64,000 bases of DNA. Origin: Stenotrophomonas koreensis. Its GTDB lineage: Bacteria > Pseudomonadota > Gammaproteobacteria > Xanthomonadales > Xanthomonadaceae. A program made the translations under genes and the position numbers. Below, in pieces: positions 19,584 through 29,350 of the stretch. A model generated the notes under the pieces. It saw only the letters and a program-made list of their open reading frames with translations, had not been told where the DNA came from and made no database searches. The DNA lies in the NCBI RefSeq assembly GCF_001431525.1, contig NZ_LDJH01000008.1, forward strand, positions 62,001 to 126,000, given 5' to 3'. Numbering within the stretch: the first letter of the stretch is position 1; each line of letters opens with the position of its first letter.

Positions 19584-20774
19584 ATGTCTTTGCTTGAGAA
19601 CCCCTCTTCCGGCCTGGCCGGTGCCATTCACGGGCAGAACCCGCACGTGGTCGATCGCGAACTGGCCCAGCTGCTGGCCAGCACCTATACCGTGGCTGCC
19701 CAGCGCCGCGACCCGGCCGTTGCCGTGCAGCCGCTGCCTGCCGGCTGGCACGCACTGGACGGCAGCGAGCTGCTGCGCGCTGGCATCCATCCGGCCGACC
19801 TGAGCGATGCCAAGAGCGGCTTTGATGCCGCGCTGTACCGCAACGACCAGGGCCTGGTCGTGCTGGCCTTCAACGGCACCGACCAGGGCCGCGACTGGCG
19901 CAGCAACCTGCGCCAGGGCCTGGGCCTGACCGATGTCCAGTACGACCAGGCCATTGCCTTGACCAGCAAGGCGCAGCAGGCATTCGGCCAGGACCTGGTG
20001 CTGAGCGGGCACTCGCTGGGCGGGGGTCTGGCCGCCACCGCCGGCATGGTCAGCAACATTCCCACCGTCACCTTCAATGCCGCCGGCGTGCATGACGCCA
20101 CCCTGGAGCGGTATGACCGTGATCCGGGCGTACTCAAGCAGCAGGCACAACAGGGGCTGGTGCGCAGCTACGAGGTGCGCAACGAACTGCTGACCTACCT
20201 GCAGGAAGACAGCCTGCTGACCCGCTGGGTGATGCCCGATGCACCCGGCCACCGCATCGAGCTGCCGGATCCGGACCCGAAGGGCTTTTTCGAGCGGATG
20301 GTGCCCGGGGTCATGCTCAAGCACCGGCTCGACCTGCATGGCATCGATGCGGTGCTGCAGGCACAGCAACAGTCTGACCTGGACGAGCGCCCCTGGCAGG
20401 CCCAGGCGCCGGGTCGCGAGCAGCAACTGCTGCTGGATGCCGCACGCGGTTTGTCCACCCAGCGCGCCCCGCTCGGCCTGCATGACGACAGCCGTTTCTT
20501 CAATACCGCCAGCCATGTCGCTGCCCATGCCAGCCAGGATGGGCTGCAGCGCATCGACCACCTGATCGCCACCCCGGACCAGCAGCGCCTGGTCGCGGTG
20601 CAGGGCGCGGTCGATGACCCCGCGCAGCGCCGCAGCGTGGTCCTGGCTGAAGCGGCCGCACGCGAGCCGGCCAGCCAAAGCTACCAACGGCTGGAGCAGT
20701 GCTGCCAACAGCAGCACGAACAGGAAGCCAGCCATCAGCAGCGCCAGGCACGTGCCGCCGTAGCCAGCCATTGA
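19584..20774 (+). CDS. Class-3 lipase with XVIPCD-like C-terminus, candidate type IV secretion effector
   Basis: A 396-residue protein without a signal peptide. The alpha/beta-hydrolase part has an oxyanion segment AFNGTDQGRDW (95-105), nucleophile S144 in GHSLGG (142-147), and candidate Asp/His residues further on (H252 near LKHRLDLHG). Residues 300-370 resemble the XVIPCD domain that docks antibacterial effectors onto VirD4 of the Xanthomonadales T4SS: RFFNTASHVAAHA, GLQRIDH (320-326) and VAVQG (337-341). A glutamine-rich tail (371-396), also typical, follows. It probably cleaves phospholipids of rival bacteria. The upstream ankyrin gene is the likely immunity partner. A class-3 lipase effector (TfcA) has been reported in S. 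maltophilia. Confidence 0.82.
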   Translation: MSLLENPSSGLAGAIHGQNPHVVDRELAQLLASTYTVAAQRRDPAVAVQPLPAGWHALDGSELLRAGIHPADLSDAKSGFDAALYRNDQGLVVLAFNGTDQGRDWRSNLRQGLGLTDVQYDQAIALTSKAQQAFGQDLVLSGHSLGGGLAATAGMVSNIPTVTFNAAGVHDATLERYDRDPGVLKQQAQQGLVRSYEVRNELLTYLQEDSLLTRWVMPDAPGHRIELPDPDPKGFFERMVPGVMLKHRLDLHGIDAVLQAQQQSDLDERPWQAQAPGREQQLLLDAARGLSTQRAPLGLHDDSRFFNTASHVAAHASQDGLQRIDHLIATPDQQRLVAVQGAVDDPAQRRSVVLAEAAAREPASQSYQRLEQCCQQQHEQEASHQQRQARAAVASH

Positions 20775-20791
20775 GGCCACTTCCATCATGC

Positions 20792-20824
20792 AGCAAGGGC
20801 GCCCGAGGGCGCCCTTGCTGTTTG
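20792..20824. terminator. Bidirectional terminator after the lipase gene
   Basis: AGCAAGGGCGC and GCGCCCTTGCT form a near-perfect stem around a short loop between two convergent genes, with GTTT after it on the plus strand. Confidence 0.75.
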
Positions 20825-20849
20825 GCTCGGTCCGACAGCTGCCGGCGGC

Positions 20850-22103
20850 TCAGGCGCCGGCCATCCACTTGAGCATCAGCCCGGTGAGATAGGCCAGCAC
20901 CGTGCCGGTGGCATAACCAACCGTACCCAGCAGCACGCCGACCGGGGCCAGGGTCGGATGGAAGGCCGCCGCCACCACCGGCGCCGAGGCCGCCGCACCG
21001 ACATTGCCCTGCGAGCCGATGGCCAGGAAGAACATCGGTGCCTTGAGCAGGCGGCCGACCACGTACAGCAGCAGCACGTGGGTGGCCATCCAGATCACAC
21101 CGAGCAGGAACAGCCATGGACGCTCCAGCAGGGAGAGCAGGTCCATCTGCATGCCGATGCAGGCAATCAGGAAGTACAGGAACAGGGTGCCGACCTTGGA
21201 AGCACCCGCGGCCTCCAGATTGCGCACCTTGGTAAAGCTCAGGCTCAGACCGGCAAAGGTGGACAGCATCACCACCCAGACGAACTGGTTGTCCAGCGAC
21301 GCCTGCCTGGCAAAGCTGATGTTGGCCGCGCACCACGACGCCAACGGAGCGGCCAGGGCGTGCGCAGCACCTACCACCCCCAGGCCGACACCGACGATGA
21401 CCATCAGGTCGGTCAAGGTCGGGATACGCGCACTTTTGGCGTGGTAATCGGCAATCCGGCGCTTCATGTCGTCAATGGCCGAGGTATCGGCACCGTTGCG
21501 TGCATCGATCTTCTCCGCACGCCCGGCCAGCCAGATCAAGCCCGGCATCAGCAGGATGCTGGCACAGACCACGTCCACCACCGCGAACTGGCCAAAGGTG
21601 GTCGCATCGACGTTGAAGGTCTCGCGCATGGCGGCCATGTTGGCGCCGCCGCCGATCCAGCTGCCAGCCAGTGCGGCCATGCCGGCCCAGGTGTCACCGG
21701 CCACGGTTGCCGGATGGATCAGCTTCATCGCCTGGAAGGACACCAGCGCACCGAGCATGATGCCGATGGTGCCGGTGACGAACATGATCAACAGCTTCGG
21801 GCCGAGCCTGAGGATGCCCTTCAGGTCAATGGACAGGGTCAGCAGCACCAGCGCCGCCGGCAGCAGCACATCGCGCGCGACCGGGTTGTAGAGCTTGGTG
21901 GTGTGGCCATCAATCAGGCCGACCGTGTTGTAGATGGCCGGGATGAAGTAGCACAGCAGCAGGGCCGGGACGATGGCGAAGAATTTCTGCCAGAAACCCT
22001 CGCGCTTGCCGGCCAGGTGGAAAATCAACGCCAGGGTGGCGGCGATCAGGCCCAGGCCAACGATGTCGTTGGTGATCAGGACAGTGGTGCTTTCGGGCGT
22101 CAT
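20850..22103 (-). CDS. DUF819 family membrane protein
   Basis: A 417-residue protein with about ten membrane helices of the DUF819 (YjcL-like) family. Recognisable pieces are GSWIGGGANMAAM and the late AIGSQGNVGAAASAPVVAAAF segment, which looks like a transporter re-entrant loop. Function is unproven; the fold is thought to be related to sodium-coupled anion transporters. The ATG at 22103 is preceded by a strong GGAGGGG. It lies 73 bp downstream of the S9 peptidase on the same strand and is probably co-transcribed, so uptake of a peptide breakdown product is a reasonable guess. Confidence 0.88.
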   Translation of the reverse strand: MTPESTTVLITNDIVGLGLIAATLALIFHLAGKREGFWQKFFAIVPALLLCYFIPAIYNTVGLIDGHTTKLYNPVARDVLLPAALVLLTLSIDLKGILRLGPKLLIMFVTGTIGIMLGALVSFQAMKLIHPATVAGDTWAGMAALAGSWIGGGANMAAMRETFNVDATTFGQFAVVDVVCASILLMPGLIWLAGRAEKIDARNGADTSAIDDMKRRIADYHAKSARIPTLTDLMVIVGVGLGVVGAAHALAAPLASWCAANISFARQASLDNQFVWVVMLSTFAGLSLSFTKVRNLEAAGASKVGTLFLYFLIACIGMQMDLLSLLERPWLFLLGVIWMATHVLLLYVVGRLLKAPMFFLAIGSQGNVGAAASAPVVAAAFHPTLAPVGVLLGTVGYATGTVLAYLTGLMLKWMAGA

Positions 22104-22176
22104 CGCCCCTCCAGGAAATTGGTTGCAGGCAGGAAAACGGCGCACAGCACCGGGCCGTGCGCCGACAGGCAGGTAC

Positions 22177-24252
22177 TTACTGGCCCAGGTGTCGCTTCAG
22201 CCAGGCGTTGACGGTGTTGTGCCACTGGATCGAGTTGTGCGGCTTGAGCACCCAGTGGTTCTCGTCGGGGAAATACAACAGCTGGGACTCGATGCCCTTG
22301 CGCTGCAGGGTGTGGAAGGTGGACAGGCTCTGGTCCAGCGGTACGCGGAAGTCGTTCTGGCCGGCCACCACCAGCATCGGGGTCTGCCACTTGTCGATGT
22401 GACGGGCCGGGTTGAAGGCCTCGTAGCCCTCCGGCTTGCTGTACAGCGGGCCGCCGAATTCCCATTCGGTGAACCACAGCTCCTCGGTCACCGCGCCCAT
22501 CGAGCGGGTGTCGAACACACCGTTGTGGTTGACCAGGCACTTGAAACCATCGGTCCAGTTGCCGGCAATCCAGTTGATCATGTAGCCGCCGTAGCTGGCA
22601 CCCAGCGCACAGGCGTTGTCGCCGTCCAGGAAGGCATACTTCTGCTGCGCAGCGGCCCAGCCCTTGCGCAGGTCTTCCAGCGGGCGGTCACCCCAGTGCT
22701 GGCTGATCGCATCGGTGAAGGCCTGGCCATAGCCGGTGGAGCCGTGGAAATCGATCATCACCACCGCATAGCCCTGGGCGGCATAGGTCTGCGGATTCCA
22801 GCGCTGGCTCCAGGCATTGCCGAAGCTGCCCTGCGGGCCGCCGTGGATCAGGAAGGCGACCGGGTACTGCTTGCCTTGCTCGTAGTTCCATGGCTTGACC
22901 ACGTAACCATGGACGGTTTGGTTGTTCCAGCCGGCAAAGCTGAACTGCTCGAACGCCCCAAAGCCCACCTCCGGCAGCTGCTGGGCCGCACTTGGGGTGA
23001 TCGCGCGCAGCGGAGCGGCGGCGCTGGCATTGGTCACGAGTACCTGGTCATTGCTGTGCAGGGTGTTGCGGGTAAAGGCCAGGGTGTCACCGGCGACGTC
23101 AAAGCTGCCGATGCTGCCCTGCCCGACCAGCTTGTTGACCTGGCCGCTGGCGATGTCCACCGCAAACAGCGGGTGCTCGCCGGTGTCCTGGGCGGCGGTG
23201 TACAGGGTCTTGCCGTCATCGGACAACACGATGCCATCGGCCGAGCGGTCCCAGTCCGGGGCAATCTGGCGGGTCTTGCCGCTGCGCAGGTCCATCGCCA
23301 TCAAACCGAAACGGTCGGCCTCGAAGCCCGGGCGGGTCATCGCGCGGTAGTACAGGGTCTTGCCATCGGCACTGAACACCGGGCCCGCATCCCAGGCCGG
23401 GTTGGCCGCGGTCAGGTTGACCGGCGCACTGCGGCCGGCCGGATCGAGCCTGTACAGGTCGAAATTGGTCGACCACGGCTCGCCGGCACCGGCCACGCGT
23501 ACTGCGGCCACGATCGACTTGCCGTCCGGCGACCAGCTGTAGTCCTCGCTGCCGCCAAACGGCTTGGACGGCGCATCGCCGGCCAGGGTGGCGCTGATGG
23601 CCGAGGCGCCAGCCACCGGCGCGGCATCGCCGCTGGGCAGCGGCGCGACAAACAGGGTGTTGCGGCGGCCATCGGCCCAGCTGTCCCAGTGGCGCACGAA
23701 CACGCCGTCAAACAGCACGCCGCTGGCCTTGTCGGCCTTCTTGGCGTCCAGACGGGTGGTGGTGCAGGCCAGGTCCGAGCCGCAGTCCTGGAACACATCG
23801 GCCGAGAACAGCACGCGGTCACCCGTCGGGGCGACCTTGTAGGTATCGATGCCACGGGCCAGGGCGGTCAGCTGACGCGGGGTGCCGCCGGTCACCGGCA
23901 TCGCATACAACTGGTTGCTGCCGGACTGGGCGGAAAGGAAATACAGGGTGGCGCCATCAGCCGACAGGCTCGGCGCGCTGACATTCCAGCCTTCCGGGGT
24001 GAGCTGCTCCGGCTCGCGCAGGTCCCGGGTGAGCAGGTTGCGGATGAAGACCGCGCTGCTGCCCTTGTAGTCGGCATCGGCACTGCGCTGCAAAAACAGC
24101 ACATGGCGGCCATCGGCGGTAAGCAGCGGCGCGGAGACGCGCGTGATCGAGACCAGATCCTCGACCTGCAGGCCACGGGTCGGCGCAGCCGTGGCTATCG
24201 TGGGCAGGGCAGCCAGCAGGCACAGCGGCAGCAGGGCGTAGCGAAGCGTCAT
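22177..24252 (-). CDS. Secreted S9 family prolyl oligopeptidase/dipeptidyl peptidase
   Basis: A 691-residue serine peptidase exported by an N-terminal signal peptide (to about residue 23). A seven-bladed beta-propeller (about 30-420) with repeated LSADGxTLYFLS-type strands precedes an alpha/beta-hydrolase domain. The nucleophile serine is in ALGASYGGYM (about residue 550), the Asp in VAGQNDFRVP and the His in DENHWVLKP. It is closest in style to S9C dipeptidyl peptidase 5-like enzymes. It is divergent from the POT transporter and upstream of the DUF819 gene, fitting peptide scavenging. Confidence 0.92.
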   Translation of the reverse strand: MTLRYALLPLCLLAALPTIATAAPTRGLQVEDLVSITRVSAPLLTADGRHVLFLQRSADADYKGSSAVFIRNLLTRDLREPEQLTPEGWNVSAPSLSADGATLYFLSAQSGSNQLYAMPVTGGTPRQLTALARGIDTYKVAPTGDRVLFSADVFQDCGSDLACTTTRLDAKKADKASGVLFDGVFVRHWDSWADGRRNTLFVAPLPSGDAAPVAGASAISATLAGDAPSKPFGGSEDYSWSPDGKSIVAAVRVAGAGEPWSTNFDLYRLDPAGRSAPVNLTAANPAWDAGPVFSADGKTLYYRAMTRPGFEADRFGLMAMDLRSGKTRQIAPDWDRSADGIVLSDDGKTLYTAAQDTGEHPLFAVDIASGQVNKLVGQGSIGSFDVAGDTLAFTRNTLHSNDQVLVTNASAAAPLRAITPSAAQQLPEVGFGAFEQFSFAGWNNQTVHGYVVKPWNYEQGKQYPVAFLIHGGPQGSFGNAWSQRWNPQTYAAQGYAVVMIDFHGSTGYGQAFTDAISQHWGDRPLEDLRKGWAAAQQKYAFLDGDNACALGASYGGYMINWIAGNWTDGFKCLVNHNGVFDTRSMGAVTEELWFTEWEFGGPLYSKPEGYEAFNPARHIDKWQTPMLVVAGQNDFRVPLDQSLSTFHTLQRKGIESQLLYFPDENHWVLKPHNSIQWHNTVNAWLKRHLGQ

Positions 24253-24394
24253 CGCACTCTCCAGATGGTTTACGGCAAACCAGCGATGGTAGTGCGGGTG
24301 GTGGCGCAGTCCAAGGGCCGGCAGTCATGCCGTGCCGTCGGCGCAAGTGCGGGCCTATACTGCCGGCCACCCATTCATTGCGGAATTCCCTCCC

Positions 24395-25954
24395 GTGTCC
24401 ACTACCGCCCCAGCCCGTCTGATGGCCGGCGAGCAGCTGCTAGGCCATCCAAAGGGCCTGTTCGTCTGCTTCCTGACCGAAATGTGGGAGCGCTTCGCCT
24501 TTTACGGCATGAAGGCGCTGCTGCTGCTCTACCTCACCAAGCACCATCTGTTTGCCGATGCCGACGGCTACCTGCTGCTGGGCACCTATGCCGGCCTGGC
24601 CTATGCGCTGCCCCTGCTCGGTGGCATCCTCGCCGACCGCTGGATCGGCATGCGCAAGGCGGTGATCTACGGCGGCATCCTGCTGGTGCTGGGCCAGCTC
24701 GGCATGGCCTGGACCGGCCACGCCGCCGAAGGTGTGCAGGGCCAGGCGGTACAGGACGCCGGTGCGATCCAGATCATGTACTTCTCGCTGGCGCTGATCG
24801 GTGTCGGCGTCGGCTTTCTCAAGCCCAACATCTCCACCATCGTCGGCCGTCTGTACCCGGAAGCCGATCCCCGCCGCGACTCGGGCTTCACCATCTTCTA
24901 CATGGGCATCAACGTCGGCGCCTTCCTGTCCTCGCTGATCGTCGGCTATGTCGGCATCAACTACGGCTGGGGCTGGGGCTTTGGCCTGTCCGGGGTGATG
25001 ATGGCCCTGGGCCTGGTGCAGTTCATGCTCGGCCGGCGTCACCTGCTCGGCCAGGCCGAACCGCCGGCCAGCCACACTGCACGCACCGAATGGCTGATCT
25101 ATGCCGCTGGCGTCGGCCTGACCTTCGTGGTCTGGCAGGTGCTGCAGACCCGGATCGACTTCGGCCCGCTGTCGGCCCTGGTCGGTGGCCACGAGGTGAC
25201 GTTGACCGAACTGGTCGCGGTGGTGCTGGGCATCGGCCTGTATGCCTGGTTCATCGGCCTGCTGCTCAGTGGCATCTCGGCGGCCGAGAAGGGCCGGATG
25301 GTCATGTTGATGGTGCTGATCACCGTCAGCGCGCTGTTCTGGGGCCTGTACGAGCAGACCTACGGCCCGTGGGTGGCACTGGCCGACCGGGCGATGGACC
25401 TGACCACCTTCGGCATCACCTGGAACGCGGCGCAGACCACGGCGATCGGCGCGCTGGCCGTGATCAGCCTGTCGCCGGTATTTGCCTGGCTGTGGCCGCG
25501 CCTGGACAAGCGCGGACTCAACCCCTCCTACCCGGCCAAGTTCGCCTGGGGCCTGGTGTTCTGCGGCCTGGCCTTCGCCGTGCTGGCCTATGCCACCGCC
25601 AACCCGGCCGCCGATACCGGCTTGGTCAGCCTATGGTGGATGATCCTGGCCTACTTCGTGCTGGTGATGGGCGAGATGGTGCTCTCGCCGGTTGGCCTGT
25701 CGGCGGTGACCAGCCTGTCAATCCCACGCGCAGTGGGCATGATGATGGGCGCCTGGTTCCTGTTCTCGGCCTTCGGTGAAATCATCGCCGGTCGGCTGGG
25801 CACCTGGGCGGCGATCCCGCCGGAGGCCAGCCGTGAAATGGCCCTGGCCACCTACACCGGCGTGTTCACTTCGATGATGTGGATCGGCCTGGTCGCCGGC
25901 GGCCTGCTGTTCTTGGCCACCCCGCTGCTCAAGCGGCTGACCCGCGAAGGCTGA
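24395..25954 (+). CDS. POT/PTR family proton-coupled oligopeptide transporter
   Basis: A 519-residue inner-membrane transporter with about 14 helices that imports di- and tripeptides with protons. The helix-1 motif EMWERFAFYGMKALLLLYL carries the ExxER proton-coupling residues. The second family signature is GINVGAFLSSLIVGYVG. I place the start at GTG 24395, where the family N-terminus begins; ATG 24422 is an alternative. It is flanked on both sides by secreted S9 peptidases transcribed away from or toward it, so the block looks dedicated to peptide use. Confidence 0.93.
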   Translation: MSTTAPARLMAGEQLLGHPKGLFVCFLTEMWERFAFYGMKALLLLYLTKHHLFADADGYLLLGTYAGLAYALPLLGGILADRWIGMRKAVIYGGILLVLGQLGMAWTGHAAEGVQGQAVQDAGAIQIMYFSLALIGVGVGFLKPNISTIVGRLYPEADPRRDSGFTIFYMGINVGAFLSSLIVGYVGINYGWGWGFGLSGVMMALGLVQFMLGRRHLLGQAEPPASHTARTEWLIYAAGVGLTFVVWQVLQTRIDFGPLSALVGGHEVTLTELVAVVLGIGLYAWFIGLLLSGISAAEKGRMVMLMVLITVSALFWGLYEQTYGPWVALADRAMDLTTFGITWNAAQTTAIGALAVISLSPVFAWLWPRLDKRGLNPSYPAKFAWGLVFCGLAFAVLAYATANPAADTGLVSLWWMILAYFVLVMGEMVLSPVGLSAVTSLSIPRAVGMMMGAWFLFSAFGEIIAGRLGTWAAIPPEASREMALATYTGVFTSMMWIGLVAGGLLFLATPLLKRLTREG

Positions 25955-25971
25955 TTGGCCACAGCCACCAA

Positions 25972-26004
25972 CAACAACGGCGCCGCAGGGCGCCGTTGTT
26001 GTTT
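25972..26004. terminator. Strong bidirectional terminator after the POT transporter
   Basis: A 13-bp stem CAACAACGGCGCC / GGCGCCGTTGTTG with loop GCAG, followed by TTT, between two convergent genes. Confidence 0.85.
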
Positions 26005-26033
26005 CCACGTCCCGGCAACCCGGGTGGGCCCGC

Positions 26034-27989
26034 TCAAGGCGCGGCGCGCTCGCCGCCGATATGCTCGGCCAGGAAGTCCAGCAGGGCGGCGTAGTAGGCG
26101 CGGCGGTTCTCCGGCAGGTAGAAACCATGCCCCTCGTTGCGCCGGTACAACGTGGTCACCGGCACCCCGGCCTGGCGCAGCGCGGCCTCCATTTGCTCGG
26201 TATGCCGCACCGGCGCGATCCGGTCCTCGCCACCGGCCGCCAGGAAGACAGGTACCCGGATCTGTCCGGCCAGGGCGCTGGGCGAACGTGCACGCAGCTG
26301 CTGCATGTCATCGCCCACCCACTCAAGCGACCATTTGCCGGCCCAGCGCGCCTGGTCGGCGCGCTCACGGTGCAGCATCGGCAGGTCATACACCCCGACA
26401 TAGCCGGCCGCGCAGCGGTACAGCGCCGGTTCGCGGGCAACTCCCATCAATGCGGCATAGCCGCCATAGCTGGCTCCGTAGATGCAGATGCGCTGCGGAT
26501 CGGCCACACCCTGCGCCACCGCCCAATGGGTGGCATCGGTCAGGTCATCCTGCATCGTTGCCCCCCACTGGCGCGCGCCGATACGCTGGTAAGCCATGCC
26601 CAGGCCACCGGAGCCGCGGAAATTGAGCTGCAGCACCGCATAGCCGGCCGCGGCCAGCAGCTGGCGCTCGCCATCGAACTCCCATTCGTCATGGATCCCA
26701 TACGGACCACCATGCGGCAGCACCACCATCGGCCGCGGCCCCTCCCCGCCCCCGGCCGGCACGGTGAGGTAACCGTGCAGGATCAGGCCATCACGCGCCG
26801 GCAGGCTGATGGCCCGGGTCGGCGCCATCGCCTCCGGGTCAATCTGGCGGGCACGGCTGACCAGGTGTTGGGCCTTCTGGTTCTGGCTGTCAACCAGGTA
26901 GAAATCCCCGGGATTGCGGTCACTGTAGGTATTGACCAACAGCCAACGACCATCGCTGCTGGTACTGGTCACGCGTACCGGCCCGCCGAAGGCGGTTTCC
27001 AGGTTGCGCTGGCGCTGGGCATCGGCCGAGGCTTCATCGAAGAACAGGGTATGCGGCGTGGGCAGGGCCACCTCCACCCCGACCGGGATGCGCGTCCCAG
27101 GGCGGTACAACACCCGGACCGGGTCGCCCACGGCCGGGCGCAGGATCTCGCGGCGCTGGTCACTGGCAATATCCCAGGCCACCACCGCATCGGGCCCCAG
27201 CGGCTGGCTGACACGCAGGTAAGCCACCGTGCCGGCCTCGTTCATGCCCAGCGGCAGCTCCACCCGACCGCTGGCCTGCTGGTCATTGACCAGGGTCCAG
27301 CCCTCACCTGCCGGCGAACGATGGTAGAGCTTCTGTGCATTGTCACTCTCCGCCCCCCAGGCAAACCGCACCGCACCGGCAGGGTCGGTCAGGAAATCGG
27401 CGCGGCGTACCGGCGCGCGTACCACCAGAGTGCGCTTGCCGGTGCGTACATTCATGCGCTCGACCCGGGTCACTGGCTGCTCGCTGAAGGGGATGACCCG
27501 GATCAGCACATGATCGGCATCCACCTGACCGCCGGCGATGACTTGCGCCGCCACCCCCTCGGCCTGCTTGCCGGGAATCCGGGTTCCAGCCGAGTTGGAC
27601 TGCACCCGGTAGCCCACCAGCAACTCGCCCCGGCCACCGCTGGCACTGGCCGAATAGATCTCTCCGGTCGGCTGCGGCTGCTCCAGGCGTCCGAGCTTTT
27701 CGCCGAGCGACAACAGCACCCGGTCGCGGTTGGCCCAGCTGAAGTCGGCCACATGGTTGTTACCGGGCGGGGAGAAAGTACCCGTCACTGTATTGTCAGC
27801 CAGCCGGATGATGACCAGCCCGGTGCGGTCATCCAGCGGCACCGAGGCCGCCATGTGGCTGCCATCCGGGGAGAGCTGGATCTGCTGGAACTGATCACGC
27901 GCCAGGAAGGTATCCAGGTTCACCGGCGCGGCCATCAGCGCCGGCGGCAGACAGCCAAAGAGAAAACCAACAAGCAAACCACGTCGCAT
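26034..27989 (-). CDS. Second secreted S9 family prolyl oligopeptidase
   Basis: A 651-residue S9 peptidase with a signal peptide (MRRGLLVGFLFGCLPPALMAAP), a beta-propeller region and a C-terminal hydrolase domain. The serine is in YGASYGGYAALMG (about residue 505), the Asp in AAGGEDRIAPV and the His in NEGHGFYLP. I start at the ATG at 27989, which gives the signal peptide; a longer frame upstream has no ribosome site. It is related to, but clearly diverged from, the S9 enzyme at 22177-24252, so it is probably not a recent duplicate. Confidence 0.9.
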   Translation of the reverse strand: MRRGLLVGFLFGCLPPALMAAPVNLDTFLARDQFQQIQLSPDGSHMAASVPLDDRTGLVIIRLADNTVTGTFSPPGNNHVADFSWANRDRVLLSLGEKLGRLEQPQPTGEIYSASASGGRGELLVGYRVQSNSAGTRIPGKQAEGVAAQVIAGGQVDADHVLIRVIPFSEQPVTRVERMNVRTGKRTLVVRAPVRRADFLTDPAGAVRFAWGAESDNAQKLYHRSPAGEGWTLVNDQQASGRVELPLGMNEAGTVAYLRVSQPLGPDAVVAWDIASDQRREILRPAVGDPVRVLYRPGTRIPVGVEVALPTPHTLFFDEASADAQRQRNLETAFGGPVRVTSTSSDGRWLLVNTYSDRNPGDFYLVDSQNQKAQHLVSRARQIDPEAMAPTRAISLPARDGLILHGYLTVPAGGGEGPRPMVVLPHGGPYGIHDEWEFDGERQLLAAAGYAVLQLNFRGSGGLGMAYQRIGARQWGATMQDDLTDATHWAVAQGVADPQRICIYGASYGGYAALMGVAREPALYRCAAGYVGVYDLPMLHRERADQARWAGKWSLEWVGDDMQQLRARSPSALAGQIRVPVFLAAGGEDRIAPVRHTEQMEAALRQAGVPVTTLYRRNEGHGFYLPENRRAYYAALLDFLAEHIGGERAAP

Positions 27990-28138
27990 CCCTGCCGCCC
28001 CATTGTGCAAATGGCCGCAATATAGATCAGCCTGCCACCAGCTGAACAGGCGTGGAAACGGGAATGTGACCGGTATCACCGGACATGCCACGGCAGGCAA
28101 GCCGCCCGGATCCGGGTGGCCTGCGCCAGCGGGAATCT

Positions 28139-29137
28139 TCAGTGGTTGCGGCTGACCGCGTAGCGGGCCAGGCCGCGCAGCGCGGCAATGGCCTCGTTCT
28201 CGCCCAGGCCATCGAGCGCGGCCTCGGCCGCATCGGCATATTCGACCGCGCGCTGGCGGCTGTAGTCCAGCCCGCCGGTGGCATGGATGGCGGCCAGCAC
28301 CTCGTCCATCGCGCTGCTGTCGCCTTGCTCGATGATCTGCGCCAGGCGCGCGCGGGTGACGGCATCGCTGTGGGCCATGGCGTGGATCAGCGGCAGGGTG
28401 GCCTTGCCCTCGGCCAGGTCATCGCCCAGGTTCTTGCCCAGCTCCTGCGCATTGGCCGAGTAGTCGAGCACGTCATCGGCGATCTGGAACGCATAGCCCA
28501 GGGCCATGCCGTAATCGTAGAGCTTGCGCTGCACCGCCTCGTCGGCACCGGCAGCCAGGGCTCCGAGCTGGGTACCGGCGGCAAACAGCACCGCGGTCTT
28601 GCGCTCGATCACCCGCAGATACGCCGCTTCATCGGTGTCAGGGTTATGTACATGCAGCAGCTGCAGCACCTCGCCTTCGGCGATCTTGTTGGTGGTGTCG
28701 GCCAGGATCCGCATCACCGGCATCTGGTCCAGCTCGACCATCAGCTGGAAGCTGCGCGAATACAGGAAGTCACCGACCAGCACGCTGGGCGCATTGCCCC
28801 ACAGCGCATTGGCCGTGCTGCGGCCGCGGCGCAGGTCCGACTCGTCGACCACGTCATCGTGCAGCAGGGTCGAGGTATGGATGAACTCGATGATCGCTGC
28901 CAGCTGGTGGTGGGCCGGGCCCGAGCCGCCAACCGCGCGGCCGGCCAGCATCACCAGCATCGGGCGCAGACGCTTGCCGCCGGCGGAGATGATGTGGTCG
29001 GCGATCTGGTTGATCAGCACCACATCCGAAGCCAGCCGCGCACGGATCAGGGTGTCGACCGCGGCCATGTCCGGCGCGGCGAAGGTCTGGATCTGGGCAA
29101 GGCCCAGGGCGGGACGGGAGGCTTGGAGGATGGTCAT
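28139..29137 (-). CDS. ispB: Octaprenyl diphosphate synthase
   Basis: A 332-residue trans-isoprenyl chain-elongating enzyme that makes the ubiquinone side chain from farnesyl diphosphate and IPP. The first Asp-rich motif is LLHDDVVDESD (DDxxD at 94-98) and the second is FQIADDVLDY. The substrate-binding KLRP-type segment is GGKRLRPML (53-61). Small or bulky residues before the first motif set chain length and fit long-chain synthases. The ATG at 29137 is the conserved start (MTILQASRP). It is divergent from ssb. Confidence 0.93.
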   Translation of the reverse strand: MTILQASRPALGLAQIQTFAAPDMAAVDTLIRARLASDVVLINQIADHIISAGGKRLRPMLVMLAGRAVGGSGPAHHQLAAIIEFIHTSTLLHDDVVDESDLRRGRSTANALWGNAPSVLVGDFLYSRSFQLMVELDQMPVMRILADTTNKIAEGEVLQLLHVHNPDTDEAAYLRVIERKTAVLFAAGTQLGALAAGADEAVQRKLYDYGMALGYAFQIADDVLDYSANAQELGKNLGDDLAEGKATLPLIHAMAHSDAVTRARLAQIIEQGDSSAMDEVLAAIHATGGLDYSRQRAVEYADAAEAALDGLGENEAIAALRGLARYAVSRNH

Positions 29138-29350
29138 GCGATCGGTACGGTGAATGCCGGCAATGATTATAGGCTGCCGCAGTCGTGTCCGCCCGCTCAC
29201 TGGCCTGTCATCCACCCGCCACGGCCAGATCCGGCACGCTCCCAGGCCCGGTTCGGGCAAGCCCTGACAGCGCCAGCCAGAGGGCTATAATCTACTGGCT
29301 AGGCCCGCGCATCGAAGCGGGGCTCCCAACGGAAATACTCAAGGACTCCC

